Assembly: GCF_013374995.1 (NCBI RefSeq)
Contig: NZ_CP056030.1
Span: 4,124,501 to 4,188,500, forward strand
Length of the DNA stretch: 64,000 nt
Direction of reading: 5' to 3'
Origin: Pseudomonas eucalypticola
Lineage (GTDB): Bacteria; Pseudomonadota; Gammaproteobacteria; Pseudomonadales; Pseudomonadaceae
Positions 1 to 8,587 of this stretch are shown here, piece after piece. Position 1 is the stretch's first letter. Each line of letters begins with the position of its first letter. The position numbers were made by a program, and so were the translations under genes. The notes beneath the pieces are model-generated. The model ran no database searches. It saw nothing but the letters and a program-made list of their open reading frames with translations, and was not told the DNA's origin.

Positions 1-154
1 CCGTCGAATCGTGGGGGCTGGGCGTAGTCGCCATGGGGTCGGTCATGGGGGATTTCCAGGCAGGTGCGGTACAGCGTGGTGGGTCAACGGCCAGATAGCT
101 AGCCAATGTCAGCCGTGTACCATGCCACGGAAACCGTTCCAGCTCCAGCCATGC

Positions 155-177
155 GGGCGCGGCGCACGGCCGCGCCC
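155..177 (-). terminator. GC-rich hairpin after the amino-acid permease gene
   Basis: A perfect 9-base inverted repeat (GGGCGCGGC / GCCGCGCCC) with a 5-base loop begins 8 bases past the permease stop codon. Its position fits transcription termination for the minus-strand gene. No T-run follows it, so it may act only as an mRNA 3' end stabiliser. Confidence 0.4.
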
Positions 178-185
178 GGCGAAGC

Positions 186-1583
186 TCAATGGCCCTGCGG
201 CACGAGTGGTGCGTAATCCTTGCCGCGAGGCTTGCGCCGCAACAGCCCGATCAGCAGCATCGCCCCTGCCACCCCGCCAGTCATCAGGGTTTCGTAGCGG
301 TACGCTGGGCTGATCAGCATGTAGCCCAGCACCAGACTGATCAGCGCGATCACGAACCAGGTCAGCCACGGAAACAGCCACATCTTGAAGGCCAGGGGCT
401 CGCCCCGCCCCTCGAGGATGCCGCGCATGCGCAACTGCGACACCGCGATCACCAGGTACACCAGCAGGGCAATGGCGCCGGTGGTGGACAACAGGAAGCT
501 GAACACCGTGCCGGGGGCCGCATAGTTGACGAAACAGCCGACAAAACCGGCCAGGGTCGAGGCCAGCACCGCCACGGTGGGCACGCCACTGCGCGACACT
601 CGGCGGACCAGGGCGTGTGCCTCGCCGCGAGCGCCCAGGGAGTAAAGCATGCGCGAGGCGGTGTATAGCCCCGAGTTCATGCAACTGGTGACGGCCACCA
701 GCACCACGATGTCGACCATCAGTTTGGCCCCCGGTACGTTCAGTATTTCCAGCGCGCGTTGAAACGAGCCTACCTGTAGCAACCGAGGGTCGTTCCAGGC
801 CACCAGTGAAACGATGAAGAATATCGAGAACAGATAGAAAATCGCGATGCGGTAGACCACCAGGTTGGTGGCCTTGCGAATTTTTTCCTTGGGGTCGGCG
901 GTTTCGTCGGCGGCAATGGTGACGATCTCGGCGCCGAAGAACGAGAAAATGGTGACCAGCACCCCACCCAGCACGGCGCCAAAACCATTGGGCATGAACC
1001 CGCCGTTGCCCAGCAACTGGTCGACACCCGAGACTTGCGCCAACGGCCAGTGGCCGCTGATGCCCATCAGGCAGACGGCAATGAACGCGACGATGGCGAT
1101 CACCTTGACCAGGGCGAACCAGTACTCGAACTCACCGTAATGCTTCACGCTGATCAGGTTGGTGCAGGACAGCACCAGCATGATCAGAAACGCAAACAAC
1201 CAGGAAGGTACCGCTGGCATCCAGGCATGCAGGATGTCGGCGCCAGCGATGGCCTCCACGGGAATGATCAGCACCCAGAACCACCAGTACAGCCAGCCAA
1301 TGGTAAACCCCGCCCACGGCCCGATGGCCTGCCCGGCATAGGTGGAAAACGAACCACTGTCGGGGTTGGCGATGGCCATTTCACCGAGCATGCGCATGAC
1401 CAGCAGTACCAGCAGGCCGGCGATGCCATAGGAGACCAGGATGGCGGGCCCCGCGGTGGCGATGGCGTTGGAAGAACCGATGAACAGGCCGGCACCGATG
1501 ATGCCGGCAATGGAGATCATGGACACCTGACGCGACGTCAGGCCCTGTTTGAGCGCACGCGGCTCGCGACGTGGACGGGCCAT
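186..1583 (-). CDS. APC-family amino-acid permease (GabP/AnsP-like)
   Basis: The 465-aa protein is an inner-membrane amino-acid:proton symporter of the APC superfamily, AAT family. The N-terminus carries the family signature: a short basic cytoplasmic tail, then SMISIAGIIGAGLFIGSS in TM1, and later GEMAIANPDSGSFSTYA after TM2. About 12 hydrophobic segments and a basic C-terminus (RRKPRGKDY) are visible, and the length is usual for the family. The ATG at 1583 is preceded by AAGGAA at good spacing. GABA, asparagine or another amino acid are all possible substrates; the sequence alone does not decide. It is separated from the TonB receptor upstream by about 300 bases, so it is probably its own transcription unit. 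Confidence 0.85.
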   Translation of the reverse strand: MARPRREPRALKQGLTSRQVSMISIAGIIGAGLFIGSSNAIATAGPAILVSYGIAGLLVLLVMRMLGEMAIANPDSGSFSTYAGQAIGPWAGFTIGWLYWWFWVLIIPVEAIAGADILHAWMPAVPSWLFAFLIMLVLSCTNLISVKHYGEFEYWFALVKVIAIVAFIAVCLMGISGHWPLAQVSGVDQLLGNGGFMPNGFGAVLGGVLVTIFSFFGAEIVTIAADETADPKEKIRKATNLVVYRIAIFYLFSIFFIVSLVAWNDPRLLQVGSFQRALEILNVPGAKLMVDIVVLVAVTSCMNSGLYTASRMLYSLGARGEAHALVRRVSRSGVPTVAVLASTLAGFVGCFVNYAAPGTVFSFLLSTTGAIALLVYLVIAVSQLRMRGILEGRGEPLAFKMWLFPWLTWFVIALISLVLGYMLISPAYRYETLMTGGVAGAMLLIGLLRRKPRGKDYAPLVPQGH

Positions 1584-1835
1584 AGTTATTCCTTTTCATT
1601 GATTTCGGGCGGCAGCGAAAATGTAATGAGGCTTTTTGTTATGGGGCATGGCTTGAACGAACAACGCCCCCATACTCACTTAACTTTCGCAGGCCCGACA
1701 AACGATGTTTATGCACCAGGTGATTCCATGGCGGAATGATGACAGCGCAATAAATCCGTCAGGCATGAATGAATGGAATGTCGATAATCTTTTTATTCTT
1801 GAATGGCGGCTTCGCTGGATCACGCTGGCGAGCCA

Positions 1836-1875
1836 GGTCCCTTCGCGGGGGCCGGCTTGCCAGCGCGGTGGCCGA
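1836..1875. repeat. REP-like palindromic sequence between permease and TonB receptor
   Basis: The stretch reads like a degenerate Pseudomonas extragenic palindrome (TTCGCGGGGGCCGGCTTGCC and flanks), ending just past the TonB receptor stop codon. The rest of 1584-1885 holds the A+T-richer upstream region of the permease and no gene I can support. Confidence 0.35.
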
Positions 1876-1885
1876 AAGTCTGGTA

Positions 1886-4276
1886 TTACCAGCTATACCC
1901 CACTTTCGCGTAATAGAAAGCGCCACTGTAGCCAAAGGGTGAATAGGTGCTGTACGCCAGGTTGCCACCGCTGGAGGAATAATCGCTGAGTTTGGCCGGG
2001 TACTTATCGGTCACGTTGTCACCGCCCAGGGTAAACAGCCAGTTCTTGTAGCGATAGTCCACCGCCAGGTCCAATACCCACGCGGCCTGAAAGTGCTGGT
2101 CGTTGACGGCATCGGCCTGGTAACTGGTGTATTCGCCGTAACGCACCAGGGTACTGTGCAAGGCCCAATTGCCGTAGTTGAAGTCGTTGCCCAGGGTCAA
2201 TTTATGCTCGGGCGTGGTGTCCCCTAGCAGGCCATTTTTCTCGCGGCGGTCAACGCGTTGCAAGTTCACCCCCAAGGCATCGAGCACCGCCGGGTTGGCT
2301 TTGACGTCGGTGACTTTGGTGTGGTTGTAGTTGTAGCCCAGGGTACTGTTCCAGCGAATACCGTTGTCGAACTGGTAGCGGTAGTTCGCTACCAGGTCGA
2401 TGCCGTTGGTGCTGGTGTCCACCGCATTGGTGAAGTAACGGGCGCTGGTGTAGTTGATGTTCCCTACCCCATTGGCCTGCAGGTAGGCGATGGCGGCGTT
2501 GTTGAGCACCAGGTTGGACGACAACGTGATGCGGTCGTCGATGTCGATGCGGTACACGTCCGCCGTCACCGTCAGGTTGTCGGTGGGTTGCAGCACCAGG
2601 CCCAGGCTGTAATTGCGTGATTTCTCCGGTTTCAGGTCTTCGGCGCCCAGCAACTTGGCCACCTGGCTGTTCGCCGGGAAGGTACCGGCTTCCTGCACCG
2701 TGTTGCCGATCAACTGCGACGAGGTGTAGGTGAAGTTCTGCTGGGCCAGGGACGGCGCGCGGAAGCCCGTGGAGATACTGCCGCGCAACGCCACCTGAGG
2801 GGTGAAGGCGTAGCGCGCCGACAGGGCGCCCGTGGTGTTGGCGCCGAAGTCGCTGTAGTCCTCGCGGCGCACCGCCGCCGAGCCACTGAGCTTGTCGGTG
2901 AAGTCGGTCTCCAGGTCCAGGTACTCGGCGACGCTGTGGCGGTTGTAGCTGCCCGCGTCAGTGTCACGGAAGCCGCCCAGGCCGGAGCTGCCGGTCTGGT
3001 AGTACGAAGCCGGGTCGCCGGACTTGATCTGGTAGTCCTGGTCCAGGTACTCGGTACCCACCGACAGCGACACCGGGTTGGCCAGCCAGCCCAGGCGAAA
3101 TTCCCGCGACAGGTCCAGGCTTAGCTGCTTCTGGTCGTTCTCCAGGGTGCCGTTGTAGAAGTGGGTGGGCGTCGCCAGGCCCAGCGAGGTGTTGATGGTC
3201 CGGGTATTGATCTCGTAGCTGTTCTTCCCATAGTTGGCCGACAGGTCGTAATGCCAGTCGTCCAGCCACTGGCCGCGCACGCCCACCACCAGCGACGTGT
3301 CTTCCAGGGTGCCGCGGATCAGCGGCAGGTAACCGTTGGGGTACAGCGCCGCCAGGTTGTTGGACGCGTTGCTGGCCCGGTAGAACGCCGCCGTCTCGCC
3401 GGTGCGGTGGCTGTAGCCGCCGAAGCTGTAGAGCTGGGCATTGTCGTTGAGGTCGAACTCGCTGTTGAAGAACAGCTTGCCGTCCTTGGTGGCCGGCTCG
3501 CCCTGGCGGAACACGTGCTGGCCATAGGTGGTGGAGCCGATGCTGGCGGTGCGGTAATCGTCGCCGGCACGGTCGGTGTAATCGTTGTTGTCGCCCTCCC
3601 CCGACAGGTTGAAGAAGCCACGATCGCCCAGGGCGAAACCGGCGTTGCCGTCCACCTCGCGTTGGATACCGTCGCCCTTTTTATAGCTGCCGTACTTGGT
3701 CGACACCGAACCACCGTGGTTGGCGTCCTTGAGGATGATGTTGATCACCCCGGCGATCGCGTCGGAGCCGTAGCGCGCCGACGCGCCGTCGCGCAGCACT
3801 TCGATGTGGTCGATGGCCGACATCGGAATGGCGTTCAAATCGGCCGGTGACGAACCACGGCCCACGGCCCCGCCCAGGTTGACGAAAGCCCCCGTGTGGC
3901 GGCGCTTGCCGTTGACCAGCACCAGCACCTGGTCGGGCGACAGCCCGCGCATCTGCGCCGGGCGCGCCAGTTCGGCGCCGTCCACCAGGCTCGGGCGCGG
4001 GAAGTTGATGGACGGGATCAGCCGCGCCAGCACCGTGCCCAGCTCGCTGGAGCCGCTGCTGCGCAGGGTGTCACCGGAAATCACATCGATGGGCGACAGC
4101 GACTGGCTGGCGGTGCGTTCCTGGGCACGGGTACCGGTGACGATGACCCTGTCCAGCGTGCTGTCCTTGCCGTCGCTGGCCTCGCCGTCGGCCAGGCTGG
4201 CGACGCTCCAGCCACCGCCCAGCACACTGGCTGAGACCAGCGCCGCCGTCAGGGTATTGAGTTGAAACCTGTGCAT
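1886..4276 (-). CDS. TonB-dependent outer-membrane receptor (1)
   Basis: The mature product would be an outer-membrane beta-barrel importer driven by TonB. The start at 4276 is chosen because AGGAGA stands 7 bases before this ATG and the protein then begins with a signal peptide (MHRFQLNTLTAALVSASVLG), giving 796 aa; the frame is open 44 codons further upstream. A TonB-box-like VIVTGTR segment is followed by a plug domain with RGLSPDQVLVLVNGKRRH, IEVLRDGASARYGSDAIAGV and NIILK, all typical of the family. The C-terminus has the barrel ending with an aromatic residue (VGYSW). There is no N-terminal signalling (STN) domain. It resembles the receptors at 14064 and 32367 in this window more than the one at 8588. 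The ligand is unknown; the neighbouring amino-acid importer suggests a small nitrogen or sulfur compound. Confidence 0.93.
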   Translation of the reverse strand: MHRFQLNTLTAALVSASVLGGGWSVASLADGEASDGKDSTLDRVIVTGTRAQERTASQSLSPIDVISGDTLRSSGSSELGTVLARLIPSINFPRPSLVDGAELARPAQMRGLSPDQVLVLVNGKRRHTGAFVNLGGAVGRGSSPADLNAIPMSAIDHIEVLRDGASARYGSDAIAGVINIILKDANHGGSVSTKYGSYKKGDGIQREVDGNAGFALGDRGFFNLSGEGDNNDYTDRAGDDYRTASIGSTTYGQHVFRQGEPATKDGKLFFNSEFDLNDNAQLYSFGGYSHRTGETAAFYRASNASNNLAALYPNGYLPLIRGTLEDTSLVVGVRGQWLDDWHYDLSANYGKNSYEINTRTINTSLGLATPTHFYNGTLENDQKQLSLDLSREFRLGWLANPVSLSVGTEYLDQDYQIKSGDPASYYQTGSSGLGGFRDTDAGSYNRHSVAEYLDLETDFTDKLSGSAAVRREDYSDFGANTTGALSARYAFTPQVALRGSISTGFRAPSLAQQNFTYTSSQLIGNTVQEAGTFPANSQVAKLLGAEDLKPEKSRNYSLGLVLQPTDNLTVTADVYRIDIDDRITLSSNLVLNNAAIAYLQANGVGNINYTSARYFTNAVDTSTNGIDLVANYRYQFDNGIRWNSTLGYNYNHTKVTDVKANPAVLDALGVNLQRVDRREKNGLLGDTTPEHKLTLGNDFNYGNWALHSTLVRYGEYTSYQADAVNDQHFQAAWVLDLAVDYRYKNWLFTLGGDNVTDKYPAKLSDYSSSGGNLAYSTYSPFGYSGAFYYAKVGYSW

Positions 4277-4396
4277 GTACCGCTCTCCTGTGATCCTCAC
4301 CCGGGGCATCGAGTACCCAGGGCCGAACGAGCGATCCGTATGGCGAACGGTGGCGGTCATCCTTGACGTTGTTTGATGTGTGTCGGCAGTCCGATT

Positions 4397-4413
4397 GCCA
4401 TATAGCATATGGC
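4397..4413. promoter_or_regulatory. palindrome upstream of TonB receptor 1
   Basis: GCCATAT-AGC-ATATGGC is a perfect 7-base inverted repeat with a 3-base spacer in an A+T-rich stretch 120 bases before the receptor start. The dimer-type symmetry and location suggest an operator; the regulator is unknown. Confidence 0.4.
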
Positions 4414-4494
4414 TACAATGTATAAATTTTAAATAACTTTATTGCATAGGTGAGGGCATATGGCTATCGCGCTGCCTCGTGGCACCCGAGCCAA

Positions 4495-5229
4495 TCAATG
4501 CGCCAGGATGCGCGACAGGAACGCCTGCGCCCGCGGCGAACGCTGGCCCAGGTCACCGAAGAAAGCCTCGGCGCTGCAGTCTTCCAGAATCTGTCCCTGG
4601 TCCATGAACAGAATGCGGTCGGCCACCTTGCGTGCAAAGCCCATTTCGTGGGTCACACACAGCATGGTCATGCCGTCGCGGGCCAGTTCCACCATGACGT
4701 CCAGCACCTCTTGAACCATCTCCGGGTCCAGCGCCGAAGTGGGTTCGTCGAACAGCATGCACAGCGGGTCCAGGGTCAGCGCGCGAGCAATCGCCACTCG
4801 CTGCTGCTGGCCGCCAGACAACTGCGCCGGGTACTTGTGGGCATGGGCCGCCAGCCCTACCCGGTCCAGCAACGCCAGGGCACGCTGGCGGGCATCGACA
4901 GGCGAGCGCTTGAGCACCTTCTCCTGGGCCAGGGTGAGGTTGGCCAGCACCGACAGGTGCGGGAACAGCTCGAAATGCTGGAACAGCATGCCCACCCGCG
5001 CCCGCAGGGCCGGCAGGTCGGTGCCCCGGGCGCCGGGGTCGATACCGGCCACGGTCAGGCGCCCGCCATCGTAGGGTTCCAGGCCGTTGACCAGCTTGAT
5101 CAGGGTGGACTTGCCCGAGCCTGACGGCCCACAGACCACCACGACCTCGCCTTTGGCCACCCGGGTGGTACAACCGTCGAGCACCTTGAAGGTACCGTAG
5201 TGCTTGCTGACGTTTTCAAACTCGATCAT
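4495..5229 (-). CDS. polar amino-acid ABC transporter ATP-binding protein
   Basis: A 244-aa cytoplasmic ATPase of the GlnQ/GltL group energises amino-acid import by the two permeases encoded just upstream. The start MIEFENV at 5229 is used because its ATG overlaps the upstream permease stop (ATGA), a usual coupling; the frame stays open further upstream. Walker A (GPSGSGKST), the ABC signature (LSGGQQQR), Walker B ([14 protein letters not shown]) and the switch His (CVTHEMGFA) are all present. It is the last gene of the four-gene importer operon that starts with the binding protein at 7534. About 100 bases downstream begins the A+T-rich upstream region of TonB receptor 1. Confidence 0.95.
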   Translation of the reverse strand: MIEFENVSKHYGTFKVLDGCTTRVAKGEVVVVCGPSGSGKSTLIKLVNGLEPYDGGRLTVAGIDPGARGTDLPALRARVGMLFQHFELFPHLSVLANLTLAQEKVLKRSPVDARQRALALLDRVGLAAHAHKYPAQLSGGQQQRVAIARALTLDPLCMLFDEPTSALDPEMVQEVLDVMVELARDGMTMLCVTHEMGFARKVADRILFMDQGQILEDCSAEAFFGDLGQRSPRAQAFLSRILAH

Positions 5230-5915
5230 CGGTGACTCCGCGACGGAACGCGCCGGGCCAGCCGATGGGCCAACCCCTGCAGGGCGCTGCAAAACAGGAA
5301 ATAGACCAGGGCCACGAACAGGAAGATCTGGACCGGGTGCACCATGACCCGGTTGCTGACCTGGGTGGCCACGTAGGACAACTCACCCACGCCGATCACA
5401 TAGGCCAGCGAGGTGTCCTTGATCAGCGAGATCCACTGGTTGAGGAACGAGGGCAACATGATCGGCAGGGCCTGGGGCAAGATCACCAGGCGCAAGACCT
5501 GGCCTGGGCGCAGGCCCAGGGCCTTGGCCGCCGCCCACTGGCCCGCAGGCAGGCTGCCGATGCCCGCCGCCACGCCATGGGCCAGGTAGGCACCGCCGAT
5601 CAGCGACAGGGCACATACCACGGTGGCCAGGGCCGGGACGTCGACGTGGAAAAGGATGGGCAGCAGGAAGTAGGCCCAGAACATCAGCATCAGTACCGGG
5701 ATGGCCCGCAGGAAGCCCAGCACGCCCACCAGTACCCAGCGCAGCCAGCCGCGGCTGACCACCAGGGCAATGCCCCAGGCCAGGCCCAGCACCCCGGCGG
5801 CGATGCCTGATAACAGGCTCAGCAAGAGCGTCAACGCGGCGCCACCCAAGGGCCCGTCGGGATAAGCGCCCCAGGTGAAGTACCCGAGGTTATCGATGAT
5901 GACCGAAAAGTCCAT
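5226..5915 (-). CDS. polar amino-acid ABC transporter permease (second)
   Basis: A 229-aa integral membrane permease of the HisM/GlnP type. It has about five hydrophobic segments and the cytoplasmic EAA-type loop ([27 protein letters not shown]) that contacts the ATPase. It starts 3 bases after the other permease gene and overlaps the ATPase gene by 4 bases. With that permease it should form the heterodimeric channel of an amino-acid importer in the inner membrane. Confidence 0.93.
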   Translation of the reverse strand: MDFSVIIDNLGYFTWGAYPDGPLGGAALTLLLSLLSGIAAGVLGLAWGIALVVSRGWLRWVLVGVLGFLRAIPVLMLMFWAYFLLPILFHVDVPALATVVCALSLIGGAYLAHGVAAGIGSLPAGQWAAAKALGLRPGQVLRLVILPQALPIMLPSFLNQWISLIKDTSLAYVIGVGELSYVATQVSNRVMVHPVQIFLFVALVYFLFCSALQGLAHRLARRVPSRSHR

Positions 5916-5918
5916 GGT

Positions 5919-6647
5919 TCACGCGACCCCGCGACGGTAGTGGCGGCTGTGCTGGATCAATTGCCCCACGGCCTCGATCACCGCGATGCTGAGCACATAC
6001 AGCAAGGTGGCGAAGCCGAACGCCTGGAAGGTCTTGAAGGTTTCCGTCTCCACTTGGCGCGACGCATAGGACAGGTCGGCCAGACCGATGGCCATGGTCA
6101 GGGAGGAGTTTTTCACTGCATTCATGTACTGGCCCAGCAACGGCCCCAGCGCCGTGCGCAGGCCTTGAGGCAGAATCACGTGGCGCCATACCTGGGCGGG
6201 ACGCAGCCCCAGGGCCAGGCCCGCCGCGCGTTGTTCCTGGCGTACCGAGTCGATACCGGCGCGCAGTTCCTCGGCGATGAACGCCGTGGTGTACAGGGTC
6301 AGGCCCCAGAAACCGGCGATGAACTCAAACGACGGCCAGTCCAGGCTGACCGCCCCCAGGGCCAGGCTGCGCGGGGTGTTGAGCCAGCTTACCCAGGCTT
6401 CCGGCAACAAGGCGGTGACGCCGAAATACCAGAAAAACAGTTGTACCAGCAGCGGCGTGTTGCGAATCACCAGTACATACAGCCGGGCAGGTGTCGACAG
6501 CCAGCGGGCCGGGGCAGTACGGGCCAGGTAGAGCAATGCGCCCAGGCCCGTGGCGACCACGCACACCAGCAACGACAGGCCCAGGGTCAATAGAAAACCA
6601 TCGAACAACCAATGCAGATAACGGGGTGCGAGCAGTTCACCGAACAT
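5919..6647 (-). CDS. polar amino-acid ABC transporter permease (first)
   Basis: A 242-aa inner-membrane permease. The ATG at 6647 (MFGELLAPRYLHW) is preferred to a TTG seven codons upstream. Several hydrophobic segments are visible, and the EAA loop is clear (QEQRAAGLALGLRPAQVWRHVILPQGLR). It belongs to the GltJ/HisQ group and pairs with the permease downstream. The binding-protein gene ends about 80 bases upstream, so all four genes probably share one transcript. Confidence 0.92.
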   Translation of the reverse strand: MFGELLAPRYLHWLFDGFLLTLGLSLLVCVVATGLGALLYLARTAPARWLSTPARLYVLVIRNTPLLVQLFFWYFGVTALLPEAWVSWLNTPRSLALGAVSLDWPSFEFIAGFWGLTLYTTAFIAEELRAGIDSVRQEQRAAGLALGLRPAQVWRHVILPQGLRTALGPLLGQYMNAVKNSSLTMAIGLADLSYASRQVETETFKTFQAFGFATLLYVLSIAVIEAVGQLIQHSRHYRRGVA

Positions 6648-6727
6648 GAGGGTGCTTATCCAGATCAAGCAGAAACAGGCCCGCGCACCAAAGTGCGCAG
6701 GCCAATTGACGAACCGCGGGGGTCAAC

Positions 6728-7534
6728 TCAGGACTTGTCGCCGATCTTGAACAGCCGCGCCAGCGGGGTGTTGGTCTGCGGCCCGAACCAAGTGTCGTAG
6801 ATCTTCTGCGCCTGGCCGTCCTTCTCCAGCTCAACCAGGGTCTGGTTGACGAAATCGGTCAGCGCCGTCTCGCCCTTGGGCAGGCCCACGCCAATCAGGT
6901 CGTTGGAAATGGTGAACGGCGGTACTTCGTACTTGTCGCGGTCCGGCACGTTGGCCAGCAGCCCGATCAGCTTGGGGCCGTCCTGGGTAATGGCCTGGAC
7001 GTTGCCGTTGCGCAGCGCGGTGAAGGCGAACGGGGTGTCGTCATAGGCCACCACCTTGGCGCCGGGGAATTTCTCCCGCAGCACGCCTTCGTTGGTGGTG
7101 CCTTTGTCGACGCCCACGCGCCAGGTGTTCAACTGATCCTGGGACGTGAGGGTGCCTTTCTTGACGATGAACTGCTGGCCCGACGCAAAGTACGGGGTAC
7201 TGAAGTTGACCTGCTGGGCACGCTCAGGGGTGATGGTGAAGTTGGCCAGCACCAGGTCGACCTTGTTCGACACCAGCAATGGCACGCGGTTGGCCGGGTT
7301 GGTGGATTGCAGTTGCAGCTTGACGCCCAGCTTGGCGGCGATGGCCTTGGCGTAATCCACGTCCAGGCCTTCGATCTGGTGGGTCTTGGCATCGACGAAG
7401 CCGAAGGGCGGGTTGCTGTCGAAGGCAGCTACGCGCAACACACCGGCTTTCTTGATGTCTTCCAGGCGGTCGGCATGGGCGATGCCGGACAGCAACGCCA
7501 GGGACAGTGCAGCAAGGGCAGTCAGTTTTTTCAT
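6728..7534 (-). CDS. periplasmic amino-acid-binding protein (family 3)
   Basis: A 268-aa solute-binding protein, the periplasmic receptor of the importer encoded downstream. The start at 7534 gives a clean signal peptide (MKKLTALAALSLALLSGIAHA). The mature part begins DRLEDIKKAGVLRVA and contains the family 3 pattern NPPFGFVDAKT, then GLDVDYAKAIAAKLG and the TPERAQQVNFSTPY stretch. Such proteins bind glutamate, aspartate, cystine or other polar amino acids; the ligand cannot be read here. It is the first gene of its operon. The region upstream (7535-7674) is A+T-rich and probably holds the promoter. Confidence 0.93.
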   Translation of the reverse strand: MKKLTALAALSLALLSGIAHADRLEDIKKAGVLRVAAFDSNPPFGFVDAKTHQIEGLDVDYAKAIAAKLGVKLQLQSTNPANRVPLLVSNKVDLVLANFTITPERAQQVNFSTPYFASGQQFIVKKGTLTSQDQLNTWRVGVDKGTTNEGVLREKFPGAKVVAYDDTPFAFTALRNGNVQAITQDGPKLIGLLANVPDRDKYEVPPFTISNDLIGVGLPKGETALTDFVNQTLVELEKDGQAQKIYDTWFGPQTNTPLARLFKIGDKS

Positions 7535-7674
7535 GGAGTGTCGACTTCCTGTATGGGCAGTTGGGCGAAGCGCCCGAGGCAGGAAGTCTTGCAGCACGGC
7601 AAAAAAACCAAAAGGAATATAATATTATTTGTTAATGCTAAAAAGTAATAACCGTAGCAGCGGACCTGGCCGCG

Positions 7675-8280
7675 TCATATACGCTGCGCAGCATCAGGCC
7701 TGCAATGCGCCAGCACGCCCCGCTGGACACGGCCGCAGCGGCCACGCTGCTGATCCACGGTCGCTGGACCAACAGAGGCCGCCGGCGAATTGAAACAGCC
7801 CAGCGCCAGGGTCTTCAGTTGGTGGATACGCCCCAGGGACAAGCCCAGGTGCAGGCTGATCTGCGCATAGGTCATGCCCTCCAGCTGGCTGTGCACGAAC
7901 ACCGCCTTGGCCTGCCCAGACAGGCCGTCGAGCCGGCGGTCTATGGCGATCAGGCTTTCCACCAGCATCAGGTGCTCCTGGGGCGAGGCCTGCAGGCATT
8001 CAGGGCCTTCGCCCACCTCGTCCAGCCAAGCCTTTTCCTGATCGCGGCGGCGCCAGCGCTCGTACATCAGGCGCTGGGCGATGGTGGTCAGCAGGGCGCG
8101 CGGCTCGCGAATGGCGCCGGGGTCGGGCAGCATCCAGACCTTGAGAAAGGTCTCCGCGGCCAGGTCTTCGGCGCTGTGGCTGCAGCCCGTACGGTAGGCA
8201 AGCCGGGTACACAGCCAGGCGTAGTGTTGCTGGAAAATCTGCCCGATCAGTCGGGTCTTCAGTACTGCGTTCGAATCCAT
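7675..8280 (-). CDS. ECF-type (FecI-like) RNA polymerase sigma factor
   Basis: The product from the ATG at 8280 is 201 aa. Region 2 is recognisable (FQQHYAWLCTRLAYRTG, then AEDLAAETFLKVW), and region 4 near the C-terminus has the helix-turn-helix (GMTYAQISLHLGLSLGRIHQLKTLAL). These factors usually sense a ligand through a FecR anti-sigma and a TonB receptor with an STN domain. Here no FecR gene is adjacent, and the divergent receptor at 8588 has no STN domain. The last 35 or so residues (SPAASVGPATVDQQRGR onward) go beyond the usual FecI end and look unconserved, so the 3' end may be a read-on after an old frameshift. It probably drives the divergent receptor-dipeptidase genes. Confidence 0.8.
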   Translation of the reverse strand: MDSNAVLKTRLIGQIFQQHYAWLCTRLAYRTGCSHSAEDLAAETFLKVWMLPDPGAIREPRALLTTIAQRLMYERWRRRDQEKAWLDEVGEGPECLQASPQEHLMLVESLIAIDRRLDGLSGQAKAVFVHSQLEGMTYAQISLHLGLSLGRIHQLKTLALGCFNSPAASVGPATVDQQRGRCGRVQRGVLAHCRPDAAQRI

Positions 8281-8417
8281 AGGTCCATCGTCTTCATGGA
8301 CTGCACACGCCAACGGACGAGAAGGTGGTGGGCCTGCCGGGTTGAGGTTGACCTGCGTCCTGCAGGTGCCGCCAGTCTGCCCCAGCCCGAGGCGCGGGAT
8401 AAAAGAACAAAAAACCT

Positions 8418-8436
8418 GATAATGACGCTATTTGAT
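8418..8436 (+). promoter_or_regulatory. weak Fur-box-like sequence upstream of TonB receptor 2
   Basis: GATAATGACGCTATTTGAT begins like the Fur consensus half (GATAATGA) but matches the 19-base consensus at only about 11 positions. It sits in the A+T-rich part of the divergent region between the sigma-factor gene and the receptor. It could equally be part of a promoter. Confidence 0.22.
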
Positions 8437-8587
8437 TATAAAAAAATGTACATGTTCTAAGGGGCAAACGAAACAATCTAGAACACCACTGAAAACTTTC
8501 CCCTCTCGTTGCTCAAGGTGCTCGAGGAGCTCGCTCCCCGAGGCCACGCCAGGCCTTGTCCCCTATAGCCATTGCCAAGGACAGACA

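Noticed and set aside
1..46. An ATG frame on the minus strand (starting at 46 or 34) open to the window edge.
   Set aside because: It could be the 5' end of the next gene, but only 15 codons are visible and nothing in them identifies a family.
8418..8436. A firm Fur box before TonB receptor 2.
   Set aside because: Only about 11 of 19 positions fit the consensus; listed as a low-confidence feature, not as evidence that the receptor imports iron.
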